A stretch of 64,000 bases of DNA from Ruminococcus_G sp050944415 (GTDB lineage: Bacteria > Bacillota > Clostridia > Lachnospirales > Lachnospiraceae). A program made the position numbers and the translations under genes. The notes under the pieces are model-generated. The model was not told where the DNA came from and made no database searches. It was given only the letters and a program-made list of their open reading frames with translations. Shown here piece after piece: positions 25,211-35,000 of the stretch (its first letter is position 1; every line of letters starts with the position of its first letter). The stretch is from assembly GCA_050944415.1 (NCBI GenBank), contig JBMNRA010000004.1, positions 3,829 to 67,828 on the forward strand. The letters run 5' to 3'.

Positions 25211-25595
25211 AACATTTACATGTATCCTCTGTCCCAACGGCTGTGAAATTTGTACTTCATTCAATGATGATGAAATTCTGTCTGTCACCGGAAACAAATG
25301 TTCCAAAGGCGCCGCCTATGTGGAACAGGAGATAAAAAATCCTCTCCGGAACATTGCTTCTTCCGTACTTGTGGAAGATGGGGATATGCCCCTGTGCAGC
25401 GTCCGCCTCTCCGCCCCGGTGCCCAAAAGACGAATTCCTGAGGTGATGGCAGAAATCCGTAAAATCAGCGTAACTGCGCCTGTGAAAACGGGAGATATCC
25501 TTCTGGCCGATGTTCTCGGGCTTGGCAGCGATGTGATCGCCACAAGAAACGTAGAAAAAAGCCTCCGCCTTCCATCCTTTACGGATGAAAGCTGA
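25203..25595 (+). CDS. DUF1667 small cysteine-rich protein
   Basis: A 130-residue protein with a TTG start, supported by AAGGTGG nine bases upstream and the overlap with the preceding gene. CILCPNGCEI at residue 7 and the later GNKCSKGAAYVEQE supply four cysteines that could hold a metal or Fe-S centre. DUF1667 proteins accompany GlpA-like/FAD oxidoreductase pairs in Thermotoga and Clostridia and are thought to be their third subunit. The stop codon lies in the stem of the terminator. Confidence 0.88.
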   Translation: MNKTFTCILCPNGCEICTSFNDDEILSVTGNKCSKGAAYVEQEIKNPLRNIASSVLVEDGDMPLCSVRLSAPVPKRRIPEVMAEIRKISVTAPVKTGDILLADVLGLGSDVIATRNVEKSLRLPSFTDES

Positions 25596-25606
25596 GGCTT
25601 TCTTCA
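25556..25606. terminator. Bidirectional terminator between DUF1667 and larE
   Basis: AAAGCCTC (to 25565) pairs with GAGGCTTTC (from 25594), with an inner CATCC/GGATG stem. T-runs occur on both strands, so it can serve both convergent genes. Confidence 0.75.
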
Positions 25607-26434
25607 TTACACGTTTTCGTCCATACTTCCGGAACGAAAACCTTCCAGATCCATGGTAATATATGAAAAACCCGTTTTCTTCAACTGACAGCATATCAGC
25701 TCTGCCTTTTCAATCAGCATTGGAAAATCTTCCCGGTCAACTTCCAGCCGGACAATATCTCCATGCAGCCGCAGCCTGACATTGCGAAATCCCAGTTTCC
25801 TGACGAAATTCTCGCCCCGGTCAATTTTTTCCAGAATATCCGCATCTATCCTTGTCCCATAGGGAAGCCTGGTAGCAAGACAGGGGGCTGACGGCCGGTC
25901 TGCCGCTGCAATCCCCAGCTCTGCCGCCAATGCCCGGACTTCCGTCTTGGAAAATCCCAGCTGACGCAGCGGACTGACAATCCCCAGTTCCTCCACTGCC
26001 TGTATCCCCGGTCGATACTGACCTTCATCATCTTTATTGGTTCCCTCCAGTACCACCGAAAAGCCATGATCAGACGCAAACTCCAGAAGCTTTCCAAACA
26101 GCATCCGTTTGCACAGATAACATCTGTTGACAGGATTATTTAATATCTCCGGTTCTTCCAGCTCGTTTACTGTTATCACATAGTGATCCGCCCCCATCTG
26201 TCCCGCCGTTTCTCTGGCAAAGGAAATATCCGCCGCCGGATGAAGCGCCGTGTCAAAAGTTACTGCCGCAACTTTGGATCCTTTCTTCCCGGCTGCCATA
26301 ACAGCCGTTTTCAATATCAGACTGCTGTCCACGCCCCCGGAAAATGCCACACAGCAGTCCTTCCCGGTGATTTCATCCATCATCCGTTCCAGCCGTTTTC
26401 TCTTACTCTCCAAAAAGCTCACCGGCCTTTCCAA
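25607..26434 (-). CDS. larE: ATP-dependent sacrificial sulfur transferase LarE
   Basis: Adenylates and thiolates the pyridinium dicarboxylate precursor of the nickel-pincer nucleotide cofactor. The 275-residue protein has a PP-loop, CCVAFSGGVDSSLILK (about 27-42), VLEGTNKDDEGQYRPG near 133 and the conserved PSAPCLATRLPYGTRI near 180 with the Cys that donates sulfur in the Lactobacillus enzyme. An additional CYLCK pair near 110 raises the possibility of an Fe-S-dependent LarE. Start codons in the overlap with larC are TTG or GTG, so 26434 is approximate. Confidence 0.9.
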   Translation of the reverse strand: MERPVSFLESKRKRLERMMDEITGKDCCVAFSGGVDSSLILKTAVMAAGKKGSKVAAVTFDTALHPAADISFARETAGQMGADHYVITVNELEEPEILNNPVNRCYLCKRMLFGKLLEFASDHGFSVVLEGTNKDDEGQYRPGIQAVEELGIVSPLRQLGFSKTEVRALAAELGIAAADRPSAPCLATRLPYGTRIDADILEKIDRGENFVRKLGFRNVRLRLHGDIVRLEVDREDFPMLIEKAELICCQLKKTGFSYITMDLEGFRSGSMDENV

Positions 26435-27578
26435 GAGCTTCCTGGTATACCCGGCGGAAGCTTTCCCCTCTCACCTGCGCCGCTTTTTTCACGTCTTCAT
26501 ACTCAGGATAGGCATACACACGATGATTTCTGTAACATACCTTGATGCCGATTTCTCCGTAACTGGTAGGAATTTTTTCCATCCTTCTCTCCAGCACACT
26601 CCTGCCCGCCCGGTATCTTCGTATTCCTATGGTAGTAGATTCCTGGAAAATCAGATTCTCCGCCCGCTGCACTGTTTCATCCGTACAGATAACCTGAAGC
26701 AGATATCCAGGTCTGTTCTTCTTCATATAAACAGGTATAAAAACTGCATCCTTTACCCCTGCAGCAAAGAGCTGTTCCTGAAGAAAGCCCAGCTGTTCTC
26801 CGCTGCAGTCGTCCACATTGCTTTCCAGAACCCATACGTCGGATTCTTTCTTTACTTCACGCACCAGCATGGCACGCAGTACGTTGGCGTGATCAAACTC
26901 CTTTTTTCCTGCACCGATTCCCACCTTTACAATTTCCATCTCATCTGGAAGCTCTCTGGTACGAAGAGCCGCGGCTATGGCCGCACCGGTAGGGGTAATC
27001 ATTTCACCTTCCGTATCTGTCAGTGTCACTGGAAGCCCCCAGGCGGATACCAGCTCCGCCACAGCCGGAACCGGAACCGGCATGCGGCCGTGCTGGCACA
27101 TCACGCTGCCCCGGCCTTCTCTCAGAGTGCCAATGGCTGTCTCTTCAATTTCAAGACTGCAGATACAGGCCGCCGTTCCTACAATATCAACAATAGAATC
27201 TACCGCTCCTACCTCATGGAAATGGACATGGTCCGCCGGCGCGCCATGGACTTTTCCTTCTGCCAGTGCCAGAATATGAAAAATTTTCACCGCCAGTTCC
27301 TTTACCGGCTGATCCATAGCTGATTCCATTATCATATTCTGTATTTCTCCGTAGGTCCGATGGGGCTGATGTTCCTCTTCTACCGCAACATCAAAAGTTT
27401 TGCTGTCAATTCCTTTTTTCCCGGTTCGTCCCGTTATCAGCCGGTAATGATCAAGGGGAAGTTTTTCCACCTGACTGCGCATATATGCTTCATCCGCTCC
27501 CAGATCCAGCAGAGCAGCCACAGTCATATCCCCGCTGATACCTGAACTACCTTCCAGATACAATATCAAATCTGTCAT
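26403..27578 (-). CDS. larC: Nickel insertion protein LarC (single uninterrupted frame)
   Basis: A 391-residue CTP-dependent nickel-inserting protein. The N-terminal domain starts LILYLEGSSGISGDMTVAALLDLG and contains HFHEVGAVDSIVDIVG near residue 105 and EMITPTGAAI near 195; the C-terminal domain has LESNVDDCSGEQLG near 255. In Lactobacillus plantarum the two halves are joined by a programmed frameshift; here they are one frame. ATG 27578 overlaps the larB stop as ATGA and has AAGGAG five bases upstream. Confidence 0.93.
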   Translation of the reverse strand: MTDLILYLEGSSGISGDMTVAALLDLGADEAYMRSQVEKLPLDHYRLITGRTGKKGIDSKTFDVAVEEEHQPHRTYGEIQNMIMESAMDQPVKELAVKIFHILALAEGKVHGAPADHVHFHEVGAVDSIVDIVGTAACICSLEIEETAIGTLREGRGSVMCQHGRMPVPVPAVAELVSAWGLPVTLTDTEGEMITPTGAAIAAALRTRELPDEMEIVKVGIGAGKKEFDHANVLRAMLVREVKKESDVWVLESNVDDCSGEQLGFLQEQLFAAGVKDAVFIPVYMKKNRPGYLLQVICTDETVQRAENLIFQESTTIGIRRYRAGRSVLERRMEKIPTSYGEIGIKVCYRNHRVYAYPEYEDVKKAAQVRGESFRRVYQEALGKAGELFGE

Positions 27579-28336
27579 ACACACTCCTTATTTCCCGGTT
27601 CCGCCATCCGATTCATCTGTGCTGCCAGATATCCTGCACCGAACCCATTATCAATATTGACAACCGCCACACCTTCCGCACAGGAATTCAGCATGGTCAG
27701 CAGAGGAGCCACACCCCCGAAGCTGGCTCCATATCCCACAGAAGTCGGAACCGCTATAACAGGACGTTCCACCATTCCCGCTACAACACCGGGAAGGGCT
27801 CCCTCCATTCCTGCCGCCGCAATAACACAGTTAGCCCGGCGGATATCTTCCATTTTAGACAGCAGCCGGTGAATTCCGGCCACTCCCACGTCATAAATTC
27901 TCTCCACATGGCACCCGAAATACTCGGCCGTCACTGCAGCTTCCTCAGCCACAGCCATATCAGATGTTCCCCCTGTCAGCACGGCCACACAGCCTTTCCT
28001 TTGGGGCTTTTTAAATTCCAGGCGCAGAATTCCTGCCGTCTCCTCGTATATAAGCTCCGGTATCCGCTCTTTTAATGATTCATACTGCTGAAGGCTGGCC
28101 CTGGTTCCCAGCAGATTTTCTTTTCTGTCGCAGAAAAGACGGTAAATGTCATACAGCTGGGCAACCGTTTTCCCCGCACAGTAGATCACCTCTCCAAATC
28201 CGTTTCTCAGACTTCTGTGGTGATCGATTTTTGCGCATCCAATATCTTCATAGGGAAGCTTCACCAGCTCCTTTTCAGCCTCTTCGATGGATATTTTTCC
28301 TGCTTTTACCTGCTCTAATAATGTATGTACCTCCAT
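27575..28336 (-). CDS. larB: Nickel pincer cofactor biosynthesis protein LarB
   Basis: Carboxylates and hydrolyses nicotinic acid adenine dinucleotide, the first step of the cofactor pathway. The 253-residue protein has an N-terminal region with IDHHRSLRNGFGEVIYCAGK and a C-terminal AIR-carboxylase-like domain (about 125-240) with LTGGTSDMAVAEEAA, YDVGVAGIHRLL, GMEGALPGVVAG and SVGYGASFGGV. ATG 28336 is eight bases after an AAGAAGG site. No larA-type racemase is present in the window. Confidence 0.93.
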   Translation of the reverse strand: MEVHTLLEQVKAGKISIEEAEKELVKLPYEDIGCAKIDHHRSLRNGFGEVIYCAGKTVAQLYDIYRLFCDRKENLLGTRASLQQYESLKERIPELIYEETAGILRLEFKKPQRKGCVAVLTGGTSDMAVAEEAAVTAEYFGCHVERIYDVGVAGIHRLLSKMEDIRRANCVIAAAGMEGALPGVVAGMVERPVIAVPTSVGYGASFGGVAPLLTMLNSCAEGVAVVNIDNGFGAGYLAAQMNRMAEPGNKECV

Positions 28337-28362
28337 CAATTTCACCTTCTTCTTCTCTTGCT

Positions 28363-28392
28363 ATTATATCATCAATGGTGCGGCTCTGTAAA
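28363..28392 (-). promoter_or_regulatory. Promoter of larBCE
   Basis: TTTACA (28387-28392, minus strand), an 18-base spacer and TATAAT (28363-28368), just upstream of larB and overlapping the extreme 3' side of the neighbouring MATE gene's intergenic space. Confidence 0.5.
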
Positions 28393-28393
28393 C

Positions 28394-29734
28394 TTATGCG
28401 CTCCTTGTTTCCTTTGTACTCTTCCGGTAGATCAGCCAGGCCGCCGCTGCAGTCAGAAGCTCAGCCGCCCAAAAGGCGTGCCAGACTCCGGCCGCTCCCA
28501 TAAACCGGCTCAGCAGAAATGCCGTCGGAATGATCAATGCTGTATATCTGAGAAAAGAAATCAGAAAGGAAGGAAAACCTTTTCCCAGCCCTTCCAGTGC
28601 TCCGGCGGATACTACGGAAACTGCAGATGGAATAAATCCAAAACAGATGATCCGGAGAGCTTCTCCGCCCACTTCCCTGGTATCACTGCTTTCCGTAAAC
28701 ATTCCCATCAGAACATCTGGTATCAGCAGACAGAGAACCGTTCCTGCAGCCATAATCAGAAGGACACATGCCAGGGTCGTCCGGTATATGCTTCCCACCC
28801 TTTTGTATTCCCCTGCGCCATAATTATAGGCAATCAACGGACGCATGCCCTGCACCAGTCCGTTGGCCGTCTGATACAGCAGAGACTGCAGTTTATAGTA
28901 AACACCCAGCACCAGAACGTATATCTGGGAAAACGGGGCGAGAATGCCGTTCAGTGCAGAAATCAGAAGAGACGGCAGCGCCATATTCAGTGTAGCTGCA
29001 ATTCCAACGGAATACATGTCACGGCAGAGTCTGCCGTCCGGCTTCAGATATTTTCCCGATATTTTTACATTGACAGGGCTGAACCGGTACACCAGCAGAT
29101 AGGCCGCCAGTGTCGCCGCCTGTCCTATGCCGGTAGCCCATGCCGCCCCCTGAATTCCCAGCTGCGGAAAGGGTCCGATTCCGAAAATCATCAGCGGGTC
29201 CAGTATAATGTTTACGATACAGCCCAGCAGCATGCACAGCATGGAAACCGTCATCCGTCCTACAGCCTGAAACAGTTTTTCATAGGACAGGCACAATGCA
29301 ATCACAAAGGCAAAACAGAATATGATATTGGAATACTGAAGTCCATACCGGGCAATCTTCTGATCATCCGTAAACATGGATAAGAATCCCGGCATAATCA
29401 GTATACAGATCACATTCAGTATCATGCCGTGAATAAAACTGAGCGCTGTCCCTAAAGTTGCCGCCTTGTTGGCTCTTTCATTCTCCCCTGCTCCCAGCAT
29501 TCTGGCAATCACTGCATTTACACCTACAGAAAACCCGATACAGATGGCATTGACCAGGTTCTGTATAGGAAACACCAGCGACAGTGCCGTCATCGCGTCC
29601 TCACTGATCTGGGCAACAAAAATACTGTCTACAATATTATAAAGAGAATTCACCAGCATGGAAATCACCATGGGAATTCCCATGGTCATGATAAGAGACA
29701 ATACCGGTCTTTCTTTCATATATGTCTGATCCAT
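28394..29734 (-). CDS. MATE-family efflux transporter
   Basis: A 446-residue transporter with twelve predicted helices in two halves. The N-terminus ERPVLSLIMTMGIPMVISML and NSLYNIVDSIFVAQ and the second-half counterpart NGLVQGMRPLIAYNYGAGEY are typical of the DinF/NorM-like MATE group. It would export drugs or metabolites in exchange for Na+ or H+; the substrate is not predictable. It is preceded by the ilvA terminator and thus likely transcribed separately. Confidence 0.92.
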   Translation of the reverse strand: MDQTYMKERPVLSLIMTMGIPMVISMLVNSLYNIVDSIFVAQISEDAMTALSLVFPIQNLVNAICIGFSVGVNAVIARMLGAGENERANKAATLGTALSFIHGMILNVICILIMPGFLSMFTDDQKIARYGLQYSNIIFCFAFVIALCLSYEKLFQAVGRMTVSMLCMLLGCIVNIILDPLMIFGIGPFPQLGIQGAAWATGIGQAATLAAYLLVYRFSPVNVKISGKYLKPDGRLCRDMYSVGIAATLNMALPSLLISALNGILAPFSQIYVLVLGVYYKLQSLLYQTANGLVQGMRPLIAYNYGAGEYKRVGSIYRTTLACVLLIMAAGTVLCLLIPDVLMGMFTESSDTREVGGEALRIICFGFIPSAVSVVSAGALEGLGKGFPSFLISFLRYTALIIPTAFLLSRFMGAAGVWHAFWAAELLTAAAAWLIYRKSTKETRSA

Positions 29735-29765
29735 TTTCTTCGTCCTCTGCCTTTTTTATCTTGTC

Positions 29766-29813
29766 AAAAAAAGAACGCTGCAAAACATAAACGCTCATTT
29801 TTGTTTTACAGCG
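29766..29813 (-). terminator. Terminator after ilvA
   Basis: CGCTGTAAAACA (29813-29802) pairs with TGTTTTGCAGCG (29787-29776) on the minus strand and is followed by TTC and seven T. Confidence 0.85.
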
Positions 29814-29830
29814 CCTTATGAAATTATGCT

Positions 29831-31042
29831 CTACAGATTGGCACGCACCAGTCTGGGCTTGTAACCCTTTTGCTCCAACGCTTTTACAATGCTGTTTTTA
29901 TGTGCCGTTCCGTAAGCTTCCAATGTAATCCGAAGTTCCACTGCAGCATTCCGGTTAATGCTGAAAAACTGGTTATGATCCAGTTTAATGACATTTCCCT
30001 GCTGCTGCGCAATTACCTGCGATACCCTCACCAGCTCTCCCGGTTTGTCCGGCAGCAGAACGGAAATAGTGAAGATTCTGTCACGCTGAATCAGTCCGTT
30101 CTGAACCACAGAGGACATGGTAATCACATCCATATTTCCTCCGCTTAATATGCATACCACTTTCTTATTTTTCACCTTCAGATCTTTCATTGCCGCCACT
30201 GTCAACAGACCGGAATTCTCTACGATCATCTTGTGATTTTCCACCATATCCAGAAACGCAACAATCAAATCTTCATCTTTTACGGTTATAATATCATCCA
30301 GATATTTCTGAATATAGGGAAAAATAATTTCTCCCGGTGTTTTTACCGCTGTTCCGTCTGCAATAGTCCCCACAGTGGGAAGCGTAGTCACTTTTCCGTT
30401 TTTCAGAGAAACCTGCATACAGTTGGCGCCTGCCGGTTCCACTCCCACCACTTTTATATTGGGATTGAGCATTTTTGCCAGCGTAGCAACACCCGTAGCC
30501 AATCCGCCCCCTCCGATGGGAACCAGAATATAATCCACCAGAGGCAGTTCCTTTATGATTTCCATGGCAATGGTCCCCTGTCCCGTAGCCACTGCCGGAT
30601 CATCAAAGGGGTGGATAAAGGTATATCCGTTCTGCTCCGCCAGCTCATAGGCTTTTTCACAGGCTTCATCGTATACGTCACCGTATAATACGACTTCTGC
30701 ACCGTAGCTTTTGGTACGGTCTACTTTGATCAGAGGCGTAGTGGTGGGCATTACAATGACCGCTTTTACTCCAAATTTCTTCGCCGCATAAGCTACTCCC
30801 TGCGCATGGTTTCCAGCGGAGGCTGTAATCAGTCCTTTTTTTCTTTCCTCTTCCGAAAGCGTGCTGATTTTATAGTAGGCGCCTCTGATTTTATAAGCGC
30901 CGGTCACCTGCATATTCTCCGGCTTCAGATAAACCTTGTTTCCGGTGGAACTGCTCAGATAATCACTGTATATCAGTTTTGTTTCCTGCGTCACCTCTTT
31001 CACTATTTCTGAAGCTTCTTCAAATTTATCCAGCGTTAACAT
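29831..31042 (-). CDS. ilvA: Threonine ammonia-lyase (threonine dehydratase)
   Basis: Converts threonine to 2-oxobutyrate and ammonia with pyridoxal phosphate, feeding isoleucine synthesis or catabolism. The 403-residue protein shows the PLP lysine segment VTGAYKIRGAYYKI near residue 48, SAGNHAQGVAY near 79, VPIGGGGLATGVA near 175 and a single ACT-like C-terminal domain (about 325-403, ISVLLPDKPGELVRVSQ). The short regulatory region matches the single-ACT class and cannot by itself distinguish biosynthetic from catabolic use. It lies 36 bases downstream of ftsY. Confidence 0.92.
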   Translation of the reverse strand: MLTLDKFEEASEIVKEVTQETKLIYSDYLSSSTGNKVYLKPENMQVTGAYKIRGAYYKISTLSEEERKKGLITASAGNHAQGVAYAAKKFGVKAVIVMPTTTPLIKVDRTKSYGAEVVLYGDVYDEACEKAYELAEQNGYTFIHPFDDPAVATGQGTIAMEIIKELPLVDYILVPIGGGGLATGVATLAKMLNPNIKVVGVEPAGANCMQVSLKNGKVTTLPTVGTIADGTAVKTPGEIIFPYIQKYLDDIITVKDEDLIVAFLDMVENHKMIVENSGLLTVAAMKDLKVKNKKVVCILSGGNMDVITMSSVVQNGLIQRDRIFTISVLLPDKPGELVRVSQVIAQQQGNVIKLDHNQFFSINRNAAVELRITLEAYGTAHKNSIVKALEQKGYKPRLVRANL

Positions 31043-31078
31043 TTTCTCATCTCCCGTATCATTTTAATTTCTTTTCTG

Positions 31079-32014
31079 CTATTCTTCTCTGTTGTGAAAC
31101 AGAGCATTGACAAATTCCTCCGGATCAAATTTCTGCAAATCATCGATAGTTTCTCCCACACCGATATATTTTACAGGAATATCAAGCTCTGACTGTATGG
31201 CAACGGCAATTCCGCCTTTGGCCGTACCGTCCAGCTTTGTCAGAATAATTCCTGTCACATTGGCAACCTCTGCAAACTGTCGCGCCTGAACCAGAGCATT
31301 CTGTCCCGTAGTTCCGTCCAGTACCACCAGCGTTTCCAGATATGCCTCCGGATACTCCCTTTCCAGAATTCTGTAAATTTTCTTCAGCTCTTCCATCAGG
31401 TTTTTTTTGTTATGAAGTCTTCCCGCTGTATCACAGAGAAGAATATCCGCCTTTCTGGCTTTTGCAGCCTGCACGGCGTCATAGACTACTGCTGCAGGGT
31501 CTGCGCCCTCCTGTCCGCCGATAATTTCCACGCCGGCTCTGTTGGCCCACTGTGTCAGCTGCTCTCCCGCTGCCGCACGGAAAGTATCCGCCGCTGCCAG
31601 TATCACTTTTTTTCCCTGCTCTTTCAGCTTGCCTGCCAGTTTTCCCACAGAAGTGGTTTTTCCTACCCCGTTTACACCGATCACCAGCACTACAGATTTC
31701 CGGTTCTCAAACTCATAAGCTCTTTCTCCCACGTCCATCTGCCGGATAATGCTGTCGATCAGCAGCTGTTTGCATTCTGACGGTTCCTTAATTCTCTTTT
31801 CTTTCACCTGTTCTTTCAGATTCTCAATGATGGCGTTGGTGGTATTGATTCCAATATCGCCCATTACCAGAATTTCTTCAATCTCTTCGTAAAAATCTTC
31901 ATCAATGCTGGAAAAACCGCTGAAAATAGAATCAATTCCAGCCACAATATTGTCTCTCGTCTTTGACAGCCCACTCACCAGCCGTTTAAAAAAGCCCTGT
32001 TTTTCTCCTGACAT
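31079..32014 (-). CDS. ftsY: Signal recognition particle receptor FtsY
   Basis: The SRP receptor GTPase that docks ribosome-SRP complexes at the membrane. The 311-residue protein lacks a long acidic A domain and consists mainly of N and G domains: GVNGVGKTTSVGKLA near residue 113, AADTFRAAAGEQL, DTAGRLHNKKNLMEEL near 195 and TKLDGTAKGG near 257. It follows smc in the usual rnc-smc-ftsY order with a 14-base gap. Confidence 0.96.
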   Translation of the reverse strand: MSGEKQGFFKRLVSGLSKTRDNIVAGIDSIFSGFSSIDEDFYEEIEEILVMGDIGINTTNAIIENLKEQVKEKRIKEPSECKQLLIDSIIRQMDVGERAYEFENRKSVVLVIGVNGVGKTTSVGKLAGKLKEQGKKVILAAADTFRAAAGEQLTQWANRAGVEIIGGQEGADPAAVVYDAVQAAKARKADILLCDTAGRLHNKKNLMEELKKIYRILEREYPEAYLETLVVLDGTTGQNALVQARQFAEVANVTGIILTKLDGTAKGGIAVAIQSELDIPVKYIGVGETIDDLQKFDPEEFVNALFHNREE

Positions 32015-32028
32015 ATAATATTTCCTCT

Positions 32029-35000
32029 CTACTTGTCCAAATCATTTTCAATAAGATTCACAGACACCAACGTGGAGACTCCCTTTTCCTGCATGGTAAT
32101 TCCGTACAGCCGGTCAGCCGCCGTCATGGTGCCTCTCCTATGTGTAATAATAATAAATTGGGTGTTCTTTGTCAACTTATGAAGATACTGTGCAAAACGG
32201 GTAACGTTGGAATCATCCAGCGCAGCCTCTATTTCATCCAGAAGGCAGAAGGGCGAAGGCTTCAAATTCTGAATGGCAAAAAGAAGTGCTATGGCGGTCA
32301 GTGCCTTTTCCCCGCCGGAGAGCTGCATCATATTCTGAAGCTTTTTCCCGGGCGGCTGGGAAACAATCCGAATTCCGGCTTCCAGCACATCTTCTTCCTC
32401 CATCAGTTCCAGCGTGCCTTTTCCACCGCCGAACAACTGCTTGAACGCCTTATCAAATTCCCTCTGTATTTCCGCAAACTTTTCTGTGAACTGCCTGCGC
32501 ATTCCCTGATCCAGCTCGTCAATAATGCCAAGCAGCGTCTTCTCCGACTCCACCAGATCGCTGTGCTGGGTTTCCAGAAAATCATGGCGTTCCTTCAGTT
32601 CTTTATAATCTTCAATGGCATTGACATTAACCGGTCCCAGTTTTCGTATTTCTTCTTTACAGGAGGACACATTTTTTTTCAGTTCTCCCTCCTCTTTCTC
32701 ATCCGCCTTGCCAAACTATCCGACGGATCCGGGAGTAATTTCATACTCCTCCCACATATATTGAATTTTCTGTTCCCGGCTTTCTTCCAATTTTTCCTTC
32801 TGGTGATTCAGACGGAAGCTTTCCTTATCCAGCAGATTCATGTTGCGGGACAGTTCATCTCTCTTCGCAAAGAATGCTTTATACTTCCCGTTCATCTCTT
32901 CTTTCCGGATGGTATATTCCTGAATCTCCCGATCCAGATTTTGTGCTTCCTCCTCCGCTTTCCTGGCAGACTCTTTCAGTCTGTCTATCTGCTCTTCTTT
33001 TTCCGCCGTCTGATGACCGCCTTTTTTCTGCTCTTTATCAAGCAGTTTCAATTCCTGCTCATATCGGCCGATTTCATTTTGCACACGAAGCAGATTTTCA
33101 CCGGCGAACTCTTCTTTCTGTTTCAGTGACATATCCTGGAGATTTGCTTCCTCCAGTCTGTGCATCTGTTCCTCTTCTCTGACGGCGAGCATTTCCTGCT
33201 CTTTCTGCAGACTGTCTATTTTTGCTTCCTGTTCTTTCTCCTGCTTCCGGTATTCTTCCAACGTACGCTCTATCTGGCGGCTGTTGTCATTGATTTCTTT
33301 CATCTGCTGCTCAATTTCCTTAAGCTCATCCCGGATCTGGGCCGTATCCTGGTCTCCCTGGGATATTTTTTCTTTTGCCTGCTCCAGATTAATACCTGCC
33401 GTATTCTGAAGTACACACTGCTCCCGGATACGGTCGGATATTTCGGCAATGGTATCCCTCAGCACATTGCGCCTGCTCCGGTTTCCGTCAATGGAACGCT
33501 GCATATTTTCCATATCTTTTTTCAGCATTTTCACATTGGCTTCCAGTTCTTCAATCTCACGCCTGCGTCCCAGCAGATTACTGCTGTTCTTAAAGGCCCC
33601 GCCAGTCATGGAGCCGCCGGGATTTAACAGCTCACCTTCCAGTGTTACCATACGGACGGACTGCCGGTACTTCTTTCCGATAGCTATGGCATGATCAATA
33701 TGATCCACCACCACTGTTTTACCCAAAAGCTGAGCCAGCAGCGCTTCATAAATTTTTTCGGAAGCAACCAGACTGCTGGCAACACCGATGACGCCTTTTT
33801 CCTTCAAAACTTCCGGTTTTGAAAATGTCGGATTTCCTTTTACTGTCGTTAAAGGAAGGAAAGTAGCCCGTCCATATCTGTTCTTTTTCAGAAATTCAAT
33901 CATGGCTTTGGCTGTGTTTTCATTGTCTGTCACGATATTCTGGATACTTCCTCCCAAAGCTGTCTCCACCGCCGTCTCGTACTTTTTCTCCGTCTGAATC
34001 AGATCTGCCACTACGCCTTTAATGCCACGGTTTCTGTCTTTTTGTTCCATGACTTTTCGTATGCTGTTTCCGAATCCGTCGTACCGCTCCGCCAGATTTT
34101 TCAGCGATTCCAGCCGTGATGCTTCCCGATGATAGGCTGTCTGACCGACTTCCATCTGCCGGCTCTGCTCCTGGATGGTCTGTTGCAGCTGTGCCACTTC
34201 CTCATTCATCCGTTTCTGTTCCCTGCGCATCTCTTCTATAGATCTGGTCAGCTGATCATACTCTTTCTGGTACTGCTGACAGGATTCCTGCAGATGTCTG
34301 CCGTCCGTTTTCATGCGGAGCATTCTTTGATTCAGCCCCGACCGGCGGATCTGAATCTGCTCCAGCATAGCGTCATACCGCTGCGTTTTTCCCTTTGTCG
34401 CCGCGCGCTCATTGAGAATTTCCAGCAGACGGTTTTTGCCCTCTTCAACAGCTGTCTCGCATCTGGTAAGTTCTTCCTGGACTTTTTTCAGCTCCTGTTC
34501 CTTTTCTTTCCGGTTCTTTTCCGATATCAGACGATCTTTTCCAAGACTTTCCTTTTCTTCCCGGTAAACCGTCTCACTCTCTTTTCTCTTCCGGATATCT
34601 TCTTTCAGTGCCTGAATTCTTTCCCTGTAATGCTCTTCATTCTGACGATCAGCATTAATCTGTTCCCGCAGCACATTAATCTGCCCTTCAATCTGCTGCC
34701 GCCGGACCGCCTGACCGGAAGACATATCCCTGCGCTTTTCGATTTCTTCCTCCAGCCTGCTGATTTCCTGCTCTAGATTTTCATACGCTTCCTTTGTCTG
34801 TTCAAATTCCCGTGTGCTTTCTTCCAGTTCGTTCCGGAGATTTTCCAGATTTTCCTCCAGCTTTCCCAGCTGGCGGCCGCTCTGCTCCATTTCTTTAAGA
34901 AACAGGCTGGCTTCCAGTCCTTTCAATTCTTCTCTCTTCTTCAGGTATGTACGGGCTATCTCTGACTGTCGCTCCAGTGGACCCAGCTGACGCTTCAGCT

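Noticed and set aside
26250..27323. A 357-codon open frame on the plus strand
   Set aside because: It is opposite larC, which has clear family motifs. The predicted protein has no recognisable features.
28325..29383. A 352-codon open frame on the plus strand
   Set aside because: It is opposite the MATE gene. Composition is that of an antisense shadow.
32716..32718. Possible reassignment of TAG to an amino acid
   Set aside because: TAG ends other genes here, for example the GldA-like gene (438-440) and the GGDEF remnant (2416-2418), and no suppressor or pyrrolysine gene is visible. A local mutation or error is simpler.
32140..33129. A 329-codon Phe/Leu-rich plus-strand frame that looks hydrophobic
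   Set aside because: It is the complement of the SMC coiled coil: Glu and Lys codons read backwards give Phe and Leu.
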